From Thalassolituus sp. UBA1087 (GTDB lineage: Bacteria > Pseudomonadota > Gammaproteobacteria > Pseudomonadales > Oceanobacteraceae): a DNA stretch of 58,845 bases. Both the position numbers and the translations under genes were made by a program. Location of the stretch: NCBI GenBank assembly GCA_002314145.1, contig DCCG01000022.1:1-58845 (forward strand). The letters run 5' to 3'. The notes below the pieces were generated by a model. That model did not search any database. It was not told where the DNA came from and worked only from the letters and a program-made list of their open reading frames with translations. How positions within the stretch are numbered: position 1 is the first letter of the stretch; each line of letters opens with the position of its first letter. This document shows positions 26,882 through 34,832 of this stretch, piece by piece.

Positions 26882-27856
26882 TCAGGCCGTTTTTTGCTGA
26901 CGGTAAGCATAAGTCGCTTCAAAGCGTTCGATCAGCCAGTTACCCTGGGTGACCGCATCATACTTCTTGGGATTATCCGCTGTAATACAGGATGGAATGG
27001 TTTCCACCAGCGTGTCGTAACGGGTTTCAACAAAGAACGGAATGGAATATCTGTGTTTACCGGGCGCCAGATTACGCACACGGTGCAGGGTTGAGCGATA
27101 GGCATCATTGGTCCAGCGCTGCATCAGGTCACCAATGTTCACCACCAGTGCGCCTTCCACCGGCGGTGCACTGATCCAACGGTCGTCTTTAGTCAGTACT
27201 TCCAGACCGCCGGTATTATCCTGGGCCAGCAATGTGATGCAGCCGTAATCGGTGTGTGCACCGGCGGCCATGGCATCGTCCGGTACCGGCTTGCCTTCAG
27301 GACGCGGCGGATAATGGATCATGCGCAGCACGGACATATGTTCTGTGGTGAATTTGCTGTTAAAGAAATCTTCATCTTCGCCCAGCGCCAGTGCCATGGC
27401 AGATAACATACGGTAAGCCACACTCATCAGCAGCGTGTAGTGCTGATTCATCTGCTGCTGGAAGCCCGGCAGGTCGCCGTATTGGTTGGGGCCATACAGG
27501 GCCGGGAATTCACCGACAATGGGATGATCCGGATGAATATCCAGGGCCATGTCGAACGTTTCTTTCCAGTCCGTCGGGTTGGTTGGATCAAGTTGCTCGG
27601 CACCATGACTGCCCCAGCCACGGTGGTTATTACTGTTGGCCATCTCAATTTTCTGCTTCTCGTCCAGAGGCTGGGCGAAAAAGCGCTCCGACAGCTTAAA
27701 CATACTGTCGATCTGTTGTTGCGAAATACCGTGCCCGGTAATGGCCAGAAAACCGATTTCACGGCAGGCATGGTCAATTTCTTTGATGACAGGCGCCCAG
27801 TCTTTACGGTCAGGGCTGCTCAGTGGGGATATATCGATAACAGGAATCGTTGTCAT
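26882..27856 (-). CDS. 2-oxoglutarate/Fe(II)-dependent oxygenase (isopenicillin N synthase family)
   Basis: A 324-residue enzyme from the ATG at 27856 (MTTIPVIDISPLSS), with AAGGTG upstream; the GTG three codons earlier overlaps this site. The N-terminal DIOX_N part has the motif ITGHGISQQ. The iron site is His-x-Asp in AAGAHTDYGCITLLAQDN and His in STLHRVRNL, followed by RYSIPFFVE, whose Arg-x-Ser binds 2-oxoglutarate. Members hydroxylate or oxidise small molecules. Position just upstream of the adenine deaminase gene suggests a purine or a related compound as substrate; this is inference. The leader of about 310 bases holds the repeats described separately. Confidence 0.92.
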   Translation of the reverse strand: MTTIPVIDISPLSSPDRKDWAPVIKEIDHACREIGFLAITGHGISQQQIDSMFKLSERFFAQPLDEKQKIEMANSNNHRGWGSHGAEQLDPTNPTDWKETFDMALDIHPDHPIVGEFPALYGPNQYGDLPGFQQQMNQHYTLLMSVAYRMLSAMALALGEDEDFFNSKFTTEHMSVLRMIHYPPRPEGKPVPDDAMAAGAHTDYGCITLLAQDNTGGLEVLTKDDRWISAPPVEGALVVNIGDLMQRWTNDAYRSTLHRVRNLAPGKHRYSIPFFVETRYDTLVETIPSCITADNPKKYDAVTQGNWLIERFEATYAYRQQKTA

Positions 27857-28167
27857 ACATGACACCTTACATAAGATTTAACGCCTGAGTTCAGGCATTC
27901 AATGAATGAATCACTCCTGCAAATCCATGTTTAACCGCGGATTGGTCAGGAGCGTCTTCTTTCTGCGCAATGAATGAAAGAAGAAGTCCCGGTATTTGCT
28001 CTTACCAAGAGGGTATTCACTCTTACCAAGAGTTGGCTTCCTGCGCTCACTGGCGCTGGCTCTTATGGTCTGGCTTCCATGCAGATGGAGCGGCTTACGC
28101 CGCCCCATCAAACGATTACCCGGGTCTGATTAATCAGTGATCAGACCCTTATACGGGTAACTGTTGT
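27857..28167. other. Hairpin-rich intergenic element with tandem repeats
   Basis: The gap between the binding-protein gene and the oxygenase gene holds several structures. On the minus strand these come in order: an inverted repeat GGGTCTGAT / ATCAGACCC (28125-28147), a GCGGCGTAAGCCGC hairpin (about 28093-28106), two 21-bp tandem repeats (27991-28032), and a 9-bp stem TCTTCTTTC / GAAAGAAGA (27955-27984). A 66-codon frame runs through it, but its composition follows the repeats rather than a protein. It looks like a dispersed intergenic repeat or a processed leader. The function is unknown. Confidence 0.6.
27991..28032. repeat. Two tandem 21-bp repeats, each with a palindrome
   Basis: GGTATTTGCTCTTACCAAGAG is followed at once by GGTATTCACTCTTACCAAGAG: 19 of 21 bases agree. 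Each copy contains CTCTT-ACC-AAGAG, a 5-bp hairpin or a dimer-type protein site. Confidence 0.9.
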
Positions 28168-29265
28168 TTATTTCGGAATAGTAGCGTCAATGCCTTCAAC
28201 ATACCAGTTCACACCCGCCAGCTCTTCGTCTGTCAGAGTATGACCTTCCGGTACCACTACGTTTCCTTTGTTGTCCTTGATCGGACCTGTGAACGGATGG
28301 AATTCACCGGATTTGATCTTGGCTTCAACTTCTTTGATTTTGGCTTTTACATCAGCCGGCAGATTGTCGTTAACAGACGCAACAGTCAGCATGTCTTCCT
28401 GGAAGCCACCCCAGAAATCCTGTGGTTTCCAGGTACCAGCTTTCACCTGCTTAATCACGTCAATGTAGTGCGGAGACCAGTCATCACGGATAGAGAACAT
28501 GTGAGCTTCCGGCGCGAATTTGCTCATATCAGACGCCTGGCCAATGCCTTTCACGCCACGTTTTTCAGCCGCCATCAGAGGTGCCGGAGAGTCAGTGTGC
28601 TGGATCAGCACGTCAACGCCCTGGTCGATCAGCGCATTGGCAGCTTCGCTTTCTTTCACCGGATCATACCAGGTGCTCACCCACATGATTTTGATTTTCA
28701 CATCCGGGTTCACCGATTTTGCCGCCATATAGACCGCATCGATATCACGGATAACTTCCGGAATCGGGAAAGAGGCAATGTAACCAATGGTGTTGGTTTT
28801 GGTCATCATACCCGCAGCCACACCGGATACGTAACGGCCTTCATAGGTACGCAGAACGTAAGTGGAGAGGTTTTTACTGCGCTTATAACCGGTTGCGTGT
28901 TCGAAGATCACGTTAGGGAAACGCTTGGCCACCTTAGCCGTCGGGTTCATGTAACCGAATGAGGTGGTGAAAATAATGTCGTTACCACTCTGTGCCAGCT
29001 GACGGATAACACGCTCAGCATCAGCGCCTTCAGGTACTTTTTCTACATAAGTGGTTTCCACTTCATCTCCGAAGTATTTCTCCACTTCCAGACGGGCGCG
29101 GTCATGCTCATAAGTCCAGCCATAATCGCCAACCGGACCAATATAAACAAAACCTACTTTGGTTGGATCGTCTTCAGCAAACGATGCCGATGCCGCAGTA
29201 CCCAGTCCCAGAACCAGCGCTGCTGAGGCCAGCAAGCTTTTCCAGGAAGTTGTTTTCTTCATCAT
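28168..29265 (-). CDS. BMP-family periplasmic substrate-binding protein
   Basis: A 365-residue secreted protein from the ATG at 29265 (GGAGAG upstream), with a signal peptide (MMKKTTSWKSLLASAALVLG onward) ending near ASASFA. There is no lipobox cysteine, so it should be soluble in the periplasm. The mature part begins DPTKVGFVYIGPVGDYGWTY, then RQLAQSGNDIIFTTSFGYM and EGRYVSGVAAGMM, the pattern of the Bmp/PnrA family of nucleoside or purine receptors. No ABC permease or ATPase genes are adjacent, which is unusual, so it must work with a transporter encoded elsewhere or act as a sensor. The downstream oxygenase and adenine deaminase genes support a purine ligand. Confidence 0.9.
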   Translation of the reverse strand: MMKKTTSWKSLLASAALVLGLGTAASASFAEDDPTKVGFVYIGPVGDYGWTYEHDRARLEVEKYFGDEVETTYVEKVPEGADAERVIRQLAQSGNDIIFTTSFGYMNPTAKVAKRFPNVIFEHATGYKRSKNLSTYVLRTYEGRYVSGVAAGMMTKTNTIGYIASFPIPEVIRDIDAVYMAAKSVNPDVKIKIMWVSTWYDPVKESEAANALIDQGVDVLIQHTDSPAPLMAAEKRGVKGIGQASDMSKFAPEAHMFSIRDDWSPHYIDVIKQVKAGTWKPQDFWGGFQEDMLTVASVNDNLPADVKAKIKEVEAKIKSGEFHPFTGPIKDNKGNVVVPEGHTLTDEELAGVNWYVEGIDATIPK

Positions 29266-29844
29266 AACTCTCTCCGTTTGTTTTCTGATTACCTGCAAGC
29301 AGGCTTTTAGAACATGCGTCACAAGCTTTTAGCAATAACTTGGCCAATTGGTCAGGAAAATCCAAATTTTGTAAAAATCCCGTCATCATGGCCTTTTCCA
29401 ACCAGTGTATTCACTGATGAACGGTGAACCATAACCCGAACGCGATTTTAACGCACCAAAACAAAGCGGTACTCTGATACGAGTGCACCAGAGTATTTCA
29501 GAAATGTAACAGGCGCCGAAAAGTGCCGCCCCGGCGTTGGTTCAGCCCCGACGAGCCAACTGAATCAAAGCTTCGAAGTAAATATCAAAAGGCCGTACAG
29601 ATTCAGAGCGAACATCCTGTTCAGCGCGTTTTCATCCATGCACTTAATGCAGCATAAGGCAGACAGGGCGTGACCCGGCTGAATGTATCAACAGGCCCTA
29701 AGTAAGTACCCGCAAACCGGGAAGTGCTTATATGATGAGACTTCAGTCGGAAGTTTGTTATTAAAAGTATTGAATACCCGGACCTGAATATTATTTATCA
29801 ACTTTAAAGAAATAATAGGTCTGACGATTATTGACTAAGCGGCA
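29266..29844. other. Long intergenic region upstream of the BMP-type gene
   Basis: No convincing gene is present in this 579-base stretch. It contains an inverted repeat TACTCTG / CAGAGTA (about 29470-29496), a TTGGTTC / GAGCCAA stem with a GC-rich loop (about 29539-29561), and a longer imperfect stem GACCT...AGGTC with inner ATTATTT / AAATAAT just past the diguanylate cyclase stop (about 29781-29822). It should hold the promoter of the binding-protein gene. A structured leader is possible, but I could not match a known riboswitch. Confidence 0.4.
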
Positions 29845-30879
29845 TCAGAACACCGGCGTTTCTGTCACCTCAACATCATCAAAGACAACCCGGTTACGGC
29901 CGGCATATTTGGCCGCATACATGCGCTGATCCGCAGCATGATACAGATCGATCAGGTTACTGCCGTCACAGCCACTGACCGCCACCCCAAAGCTGGCAGT
30001 AAAGGGAACCGCCTCACCGTCGACAAAAAAGCCATTGCCTTCCAGTGCCCGGCGCGCATTCTCAGCCACATCGCTGCCGGAAAGACGATCAGCCCCCGGC
30101 AGTAAAATGCAGAATTCCTCGCCGCCGACACGGAAAATATAATCGGTTTTGCGGATAACAGACTGCAGTTTCTCGGTCACATAAATCAGGGCATTATCGC
30201 CGGCCGGGTGACCGTAGGCATCGTTAATCTGCTTAAAATGATCAAGATCGAGCAGAATAAAAGCCACCGACTGGCCCCGTGCCGCCGAATTACGGATTTC
30301 CGTTTCGACAATTTCTGCCAGCCGCATACGGTTCAATAATCCGGTCAGCGGGTCGCGTTCGGCGATCTGCAACAGGCGGCGGTTGTAACGCGCTCTGCCC
30401 TGCTCATAAAGGTGGGCAAAACTCCACACCGCCAGCGTACAAAGCACCACATTGGCAATACTCACCGGCTGGGTGGTATCGCCCCCCAGATAACGGTAGA
30501 TAAAAATAATCAGTGCAATGGCGAGATAAAACGCGGTAATGGCAAATCCCAGCGACACCCCCACCAGCAGGTAGGTAATCTGTGGAATTAACAGAACCCA
30601 GACGAATACGGTGTCCGAAGCCCGCGGCTGCGCCAGCGCGAACATCATAACGGTCAGAAAAGGAATCAGATAGGCCAGCGTCCAGGCTTTCAGGTTACTG
30701 GTCACGGAAACACTGCGATAACAGGCGAGAGAATAAGCTGAAGCTGCCAGCTCAGTGAACGCCAGCGGATACAATCCCCGCTGAAAATTCAGGATAAAGA
30801 AAATCACACCACTGACTGCCGTGATCAGCAACAGGACTTTAAGGACCTTACGCCGGTGCAGTGGTTCATGAAACGACAT
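29845..30879 (-). CDS. Membrane-bound diguanylate cyclase (GGDEF)
   Basis: A 344-residue protein with about six membrane helices in residues 13-155 and a C-terminal GGDEF domain from about 170. The active-site motif is Gly-Gly-Glu-Glu-Phe at 252-256, with DLDHFKQINDAYGHPAGD (about 211-228) as the preceding substrate loop, so the enzyme should be active in making cyclic di-GMP from GTP. Arg243-x-x-Asp246 stands exactly five residues before the motif, giving the inhibitory I-site for product feedback. There is no recognised periplasmic sensor domain; the loops between helices are short, as in intrinsic-membrane sensor types. It is a single gene. Confidence 0.95.
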   Translation of the reverse strand: MSFHEPLHRRKVLKVLLLITAVSGVIFFILNFQRGLYPLAFTELAASAYSLACYRSVSVTSNLKAWTLAYLIPFLTVMMFALAQPRASDTVFVWVLLIPQITYLLVGVSLGFAITAFYLAIALIIFIYRYLGGDTTQPVSIANVVLCTLAVWSFAHLYEQGRARYNRRLLQIAERDPLTGLLNRMRLAEIVETEIRNSAARGQSVAFILLDLDHFKQINDAYGHPAGDNALIYVTEKLQSVIRKTDYIFRVGGEEFCILLPGADRLSGSDVAENARRALEGNGFFVDGEAVPFTASFGVAVSGCDGSNLIDLYHAADQRMYAAKYAGRNRVVFDDVEVTETPVF

Positions 30880-31146
30880 GCTAACTCCCTGATACTGATA
30901 AGAACGACGTCATGGTCCGGGTGTCTGTTTAAACCTTGCACATATTACGTCATTCCCCCCTTGCTTAACAGAAAGCGCTGATTGAAAAAAAACATAACAC
31001 TGGTTGATAACTACAGAGCTTGCAAAAGCATTGACTTTGACGCCGTATGCCATTGCTTAATTCACTGATTTATTCCAATAAGCAAAGTATTACCGCATCT
31101 TTCCTGTCAGATTTCGGTCATAACAAAGCGTCCTGCAGGTTCATCC

Positions 31147-31295
31147 TTTCTGGCTTTGTGATCCACAAAGCATTGCTGGTCTGAATGCATTACTGGTCTT
31201 AGTGGCAGATACAAAAAAGGCGGCCATAAAGGCCGCCTCTCTTAAGAACCGCTGATCAACTCAACTTATACGTCGTTGAACTGGTCAGAAGTGTT
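31147..31295. repeat. First copy of a 149-bp direct repeat
   Basis: This block recurs at 31394-31542, offset by 247 bases, with only a handful of mismatches. It covers TTTCTGGCTTTGTGATCCAC through the GGCGGCC terminator hairpin (31213-31238) to the codons for the end of isocitrate lyase (QFNDV). Confidence 0.93.
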
Positions 31296-31386
31296 GACCG
31301 CCATGGATGGCGGAAATGCCGGAAACGCAGGACGCAGTCTTCCGGCCATAGCACCACCGGTTTTCGGAGCCGCTTCAGCAGCAACC
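31266..31386 (-). pseudogene. Duplicated, interrupted C-terminus of isocitrate lyase
   Basis: On the minus strand the frame reads EAAPKTGGA, then 18 foreign codons (MAGRLRPAFPAFPPSMAV), then NTSDQFNDV and a stop. The real aceA tail reads EAALKAGGAKNTSNQFNDV, so this is a second copy of its last 20 codons with a 54-base insertion (31296-31349) replacing one codon. The insertion keeps the frame and contains the palindrome CCGCCATGGATGGCGG at 31298-31313. There is no start; it is not a gene. Confidence 0.85.
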
Positions 31387-31393
31387 GGCCCTA

Positions 31394-31542
31394 TTTCTGG
31401 CTTTGTGATCCACAAAGCATTGCTGGTCTGAATGCATTACTGGTCTTAGTGACAGATATAAAAAAGGCGGCCATAAAGGCCGCCTCTCTTAAGAACCGCT
31501 AATCAACTCAACTTATACGTCGTTGAACTGGTTAGAAGTGTT
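31394..31542. repeat. Second copy of the 149-bp direct repeat (aceA end)
   Basis: This is the parental copy, made of the true aceA stop region and its terminator. It shares the same boundaries as the copy at 31147-31295. Confidence 0.93.
31459..31485 (-). terminator. Terminator of aceA
   Basis: On the minus strand GGCGGCC-TTTAT-GGCCGCC is followed by six Ts, an ideal intrinsic terminator 28 bases past the aceA stop. A second, identical hairpin with six Ts lies at 31213-31238 in the duplicated copy. Confidence 0.92.
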
Positions 31543-33111
31543 CTTGGCACCACCGGCTTTCAGGGCCGCTTCACCAGCAAAGTATTCTTTGTGGTCATCG
31601 CCCATATCGGAACCAGCCATGTTCTGGTGTTTAACGCATGCGATACCCTGACGGATTTCTTTACGCTGAACGCCTTCAACATAACCCAGCATTGCTGCAT
31701 CACCGAAGTACTCTTTCGCCAGGTTGTCAGTAGACAGCGCAGCAGTGTGGTAAGTCGGCAGAGTGATCAGGTGGTGGAAGATGTTCGCTTCACGGGAAGC
31801 ATCTGCCTGGAAGCTCTGGATACGTTTGTCAGCTTCTTTACACAGTTCAGAACCGTCGTAATCAGCAGACATCAGTTTAGAGCGGTCGTATGCAGAAACG
31901 TCTTTGCCTTCTTTTTCCCAGTTATCGAACACTTGCTGACGGAAGCTCAGCGTCCAGTTGAAGGAAGGCGAGTTGTTGTAAACCAGTTTCGCATCCGGGT
32001 GTACTTTACGTACGCCGTCCATCATAGCTTTAATTTCGTGAACGGTCGGGATAGCTGTTTCAATCCACAGCAGGTCAGCACCAGCGTTGATCGCTTCGAT
32101 ACAGTCGAAGACACAACGTTCCTGACCAGTGCCCTGACGGAACTGGTACAGACCAGAAGCCAGACGCTTAGGACGAACCAGTTTGCCGTCACGGTTCAGC
32201 AGTACGTCACCGTTCTTAACGTCTTCAACGTTAACTTCTTCAACGTCGAGGAATGAGTTGTAAATATCACCCTGGTCGCCTTTTTCACGAACCACGGCGA
32301 TTTCTTTGGTCAGGCCGGCACCTTCGGAGTCAGTACGGGCAACGATAACACCGTCATCCACACCCAGTTCCAGGAAGGCGTAACGCAGAGCGCGTAGTTT
32401 CGCGTGGAAGTCAGCGTGAGGTACGGTTACTTTACCGTCCTGGTGACCACATTGCTTCTCGTCAGCAACCTGGTTTTCGATCTGCAGGCAGCAGGCACCG
32501 GCTTCAATCATTTGCTTGGCCATCAGGTAAGTCGCTTCAGCGTTACCGAAACCAGCATCGATGTCAGCAATGATCGGCACTACGTGAGTTTCGTAGTTGT
32601 CGATTTTCGCTTCGATTTCTTTTTCTTTCGCAGCGTCGCCAGCGGCTTTAGCGGCATCCAGTTCACGGAACAGACCACCCAGTTCACGTGCATCAGCCTG
32701 ACGCAGGAAGGTGTACAGTTCTTCTACCAGACCGGCAACTGCTGTTTTTTCGTGCATAGACTGGTCAGGCAGAGGACCGAAGTCAGAACGCAGGGCAGCT
32801 ACCATCCAGCCGGACAGGTACAGGTATTTACGTTCGGTAGTACCGAAGTGCTTTTTGATAGAGATCAGCTTCTGCTGACCAATGAAACCGTGCCAGCAAC
32901 CCAGAGACTGGGTGTATTTGGTTTTGTCTTTGTCGAACTCAGCCATGTCGCGACGCATGATGCCCGCGGTGTATTTTGCGATGTCCAGACCGGTTTTGAA
33001 TTTGTTCTGCAGACGCATACGCGCAACAGATTCAGCCTGAATGGCAGCCCAGGAAGAATCCGCCTTATCGAGTACTGCCGCTGCAGCTTTGATTTCGTCT
33101 TGGTATGACAT
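31513..33111 (-). CDS. aceA: Isocitrate lyase
   Basis: A 532-residue enzyme of the long bacterial type found in pseudomonads and marine relatives, splitting isocitrate to glyoxylate and succinate for growth on acetate or fatty acids. The catalytic region has MIEAGACCLQIENQ and DEKQCGHQDGKVTVPH (Cys near residue 220), with VARTDSEGAGL and the glutamate-rich loop around it. YNNSPSFNWTLSF is the conserved substrate-binding stretch. The ORF ends NTSNQFNDV. The leader of about 220 bases includes a perfect GATGAT-GAAT-ATCATC palindrome at 33249-33264. The gene stands alone and its 3' end has been duplicated downstream. Malate synthase is not in the window. Confidence 0.96.
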   Translation of the reverse strand: MSYQDEIKAAAAVLDKADSSWAAIQAESVARMRLQNKFKTGLDIAKYTAGIMRRDMAEFDKDKTKYTQSLGCWHGFIGQQKLISIKKHFGTTERKYLYLSGWMVAALRSDFGPLPDQSMHEKTAVAGLVEELYTFLRQADARELGGLFRELDAAKAAGDAAKEKEIEAKIDNYETHVVPIIADIDAGFGNAEATYLMAKQMIEAGACCLQIENQVADEKQCGHQDGKVTVPHADFHAKLRALRYAFLELGVDDGVIVARTDSEGAGLTKEIAVVREKGDQGDIYNSFLDVEEVNVEDVKNGDVLLNRDGKLVRPKRLASGLYQFRQGTGQERCVFDCIEAINAGADLLWIETAIPTVHEIKAMMDGVRKVHPDAKLVYNNSPSFNWTLSFRQQVFDNWEKEGKDVSAYDRSKLMSADYDGSELCKEADKRIQSFQADASREANIFHHLITLPTYHTAALSTDNLAKEYFGDAAMLGYVEGVQRKEIRQGIACVKHQNMAGSDMGDDHKEYFAGEAALKAGGAKNTSNQFNDV

Positions 33112-33248
33112 GAGTCAATCCTTCAGTGTTTGGGTGGGTGACGTTGCCCTGTCAGTCTCAATGGCCGCGGGCTTAACGTGAATTGCAGGGGAATAGTATT
33201 AACTTAGCCCCCATAATTGAAATCAATAAGCTGTATATCTGACATTTT

Positions 33249-33264
33249 GATGATGAATATCATC
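33249..33264. promoter_or_regulatory. Palindrome upstream of aceA
   Basis: GATGAT-GAAT-ATCATC is a perfect 6-bp inverted repeat, about 140 bases before the aceA start and 70 bases past the histidine kinase stop. It could be an operator for aceA; no known regulator site was matched. Confidence 0.35.
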
Positions 33265-33335
33265 AGTGGCGCTGATAAGACGCTCAGAAGGCGCCGCGAA
33301 GCCCGCGGTCAAAGCCTTTCTGACGGGGTTGCCGC

Positions 33336-34289
33336 TTAATCAGAGGGTGCCGGTGCGGACCCGGCCGGCAGGCGTACGGTAAAGGTGGTACCGCTGCCTA
33401 CTTCACTCTCCACCCGTATTTCACCCCCGTGTTCTTCCACTGAATTGTGGGAAATCGACAATCCCAGTCCGGTCCCCTCGCCGACCGGTTTAGTGGTGAA
33501 AAACGGGGTGAACAGGTACTTTTTATGTTCTTCAGAAATCCCGTGGCCATTGTCAGCGATACTGACTTCAATCCATTGTCCGTTCAGGCGGCTGCTCACC
33601 CGGATCAGGCCATTTTCTTCCACTGCCTGGTCTGCATTGGCAATCAGATTGACGAATACCTGATTCAGCTTGCCGAAGTAACCCTGAATAACCGGCAGTT
33701 CGCCGTATTCCACTTCGATCTGTGAGTGATATTTGGTCTGGTTATTGAGAATATTCAGCGCTGCACGCAGACATTCATTGACGTCGACCGGCACCTTATT
33801 GCCATCATCCTGGCGGGTAAATGACTTCAGATCAGACACAATCTGCTTCACCCGCTCCAGGCCTTCTACCGTTTCAACCGCCAGATTCTGATAATCACTT
33901 AGCAGGTAGGCAATATCATAAATCATCAGGCCTTCACGCCAGCTGTTCCGGATCTGCTCCACGGTCTGTCCGGAGGCAATCATCTGATCTGCCTGATTCA
34001 GAAAACGCTGAATGTCCTGCAGGCCTTCCACCAGACTGGAGAAATTACTGTAAATAAAGCCCAGCGGATTATTGATTTCATGAGCGACACCGGCCGCCAG
34101 CACCCCCAGCGACGCCATTTTTTCTGACTGCACCATGGCCCGCTGCTGCTCATGCAGTGCCTGGTTGGCCTCGGTCAGCTGTGCATTGGAGCGATACAGT
34201 TCGCGCGAGCGGTCTTCCAGCAGCTGCTCTGCCTGTTTACGCAGCTCTTTTTCACGCAGATAGGCTTTGTGAAATTCCGCTTCCGTCAT
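33336..34289 (-). CDS. Soluble sensor histidine kinase, H-NOX partner
   Basis: A 317-residue cytoplasmic kinase. Residues 1-58 are a coiled coil rich in Glu, Arg and Gln. His70 in AAGVAHEINNPLG is the phosphorylation site. The ATPase part has NLIANADQAV (N box), IADNGHGISEEHKKYLFTPF (G1 and F boxes) and GEGTGLGLSISHNSVEEHGG (G2). There are no membrane segments and no sensor domain of its own, so it depends on a partner for sensing. It starts three bases after the H-NOX stop, which makes it the counterpart of HnoK/NahK kinases whose activity is inhibited by NO-bound H-NOX. The likely receiver is the response regulator encoded first in the operon. Confidence 0.92.
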   Translation of the reverse strand: MTEAEFHKAYLREKELRKQAEQLLEDRSRELYRSNAQLTEANQALHEQQRAMVQSEKMASLGVLAAGVAHEINNPLGFIYSNFSSLVEGLQDIQRFLNQADQMIASGQTVEQIRNSWREGLMIYDIAYLLSDYQNLAVETVEGLERVKQIVSDLKSFTRQDDGNKVPVDVNECLRAALNILNNQTKYHSQIEVEYGELPVIQGYFGKLNQVFVNLIANADQAVEENGLIRVSSRLNGQWIEVSIADNGHGISEEHKKYLFTPFFTTKPVGEGTGLGLSISHNSVEEHGGEIRVESEVGSGTTFTVRLPAGSAPAPSD

Positions 34290-34292
34290 GAC

Positions 34293-34832
34293 TCACTCCA
34301 CCACCCGGATACGGATACTGCAATGGTCTGCGCCATCATGCATACAAGGGGAATGATGCATCTCGATAAAAGAGCCATAGTGTCTGGCGCTGCCGCTGAT
34401 CAGGCCTTCAGCCAGCCAGCACAGCTTGCGCGGGGAGCGGTAATGCATGGTCATTTCATCCGCATTTTCGCGGTTATAAGTGAACTCCGGCAGTTGTGCA
34501 TCAGGGTACAGTTTACGGACTTCCAGGTGCACAATCTGATCAACGGAGTAAAGGAAATCCAGCAGGTTGTCGGCGGCATCGAAAAACCCGGGAAAACGCT
34601 GATAGAATTCTCCCGCCATGAATTCGCCAAAACTGAATACCAGGGTTGCCGCATCCTGATCAGTGACTTTAACCGCTACTTCCACCAGCGCCTGCAGCTC
34701 CTCATCCGGATAGGTCTGAGTGGATATATACAAGCCTTCGGAGCCGGCTTCTTCCAGCACAGCATTCCAGCCTTCCAGGCCCCAGGAGGCTTCGACCATA
34801 TCGCGTAACATATCAAACACGACACCTTTCAT
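34293..34832 (-). CDS. hnoX: H-NOX haem nitric-oxide sensor
   Basis: A 179-residue stand-alone H-NOX domain. It opens MKGVVFDMLRDMVEASWG. His102 in VHLEVRKLYPDAQLP is the haem ligand, and Tyr131, Ser133 and Arg135 (YRSPR) hold the haem propionates at the canonical positions. Position 140 is Leu rather than the distal Tyr of oxygen-binding members, so NO is the likely ligand. Cys138, His160, Cys163 and Cys171 match, one residue shifted, the zinc or redox cluster known in the Shewanella protein. Its start overlaps the response regulator stop by four bases (ATGA), with GGAGGT upstream, and the kinase gene follows three bases later. Confidence 0.96.
   Translation of the reverse strand: MKGVVFDMLRDMVEASWGLEGWNAVLEEAGSEGLYISTQTYPDEELQALVEVAVKVTDQDAATLVFSFGEFMAGEFYQRFPGFFDAADNLLDFLYSVDQIVHLEVRKLYPDAQLPEFTYNRENADEMTMHYRSPRKLCWLAEGLISGSARHYGSFIEMHHSPCMHDGADHCSIRIRVVE

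Larger units (their letters stand above)
30880..31512. other. Long gap containing a tandem duplication of the aceA 3' end
   Basis: The right half (31147-31512) consists of two related copies of the aceA tail and terminator, described separately. The left half (30880-31146) has no clear gene, with an AT-rich stretch near 30980-31090 that may carry the diguanylate cyclase promoter. Confidence 0.6.

Noticed and set aside
27911..28111. 66-codon minus-strand frame in the repeat block
   Set aside because: Its residues follow the tandem repeats and hairpins and there is no clear ribosome site; treated as a repeat element, not a gene.
29266..29844. Cyclic di-GMP or purine riboswitch
   Set aside because: Hairpins are present, but the conserved cores of those riboswitches were not found on either strand.
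31591..32256. 221-codon plus-strand frame, with another at 32404-33108
   Set aside because: Both are antisense shadows of the highly expressed, codon-biased aceA gene.
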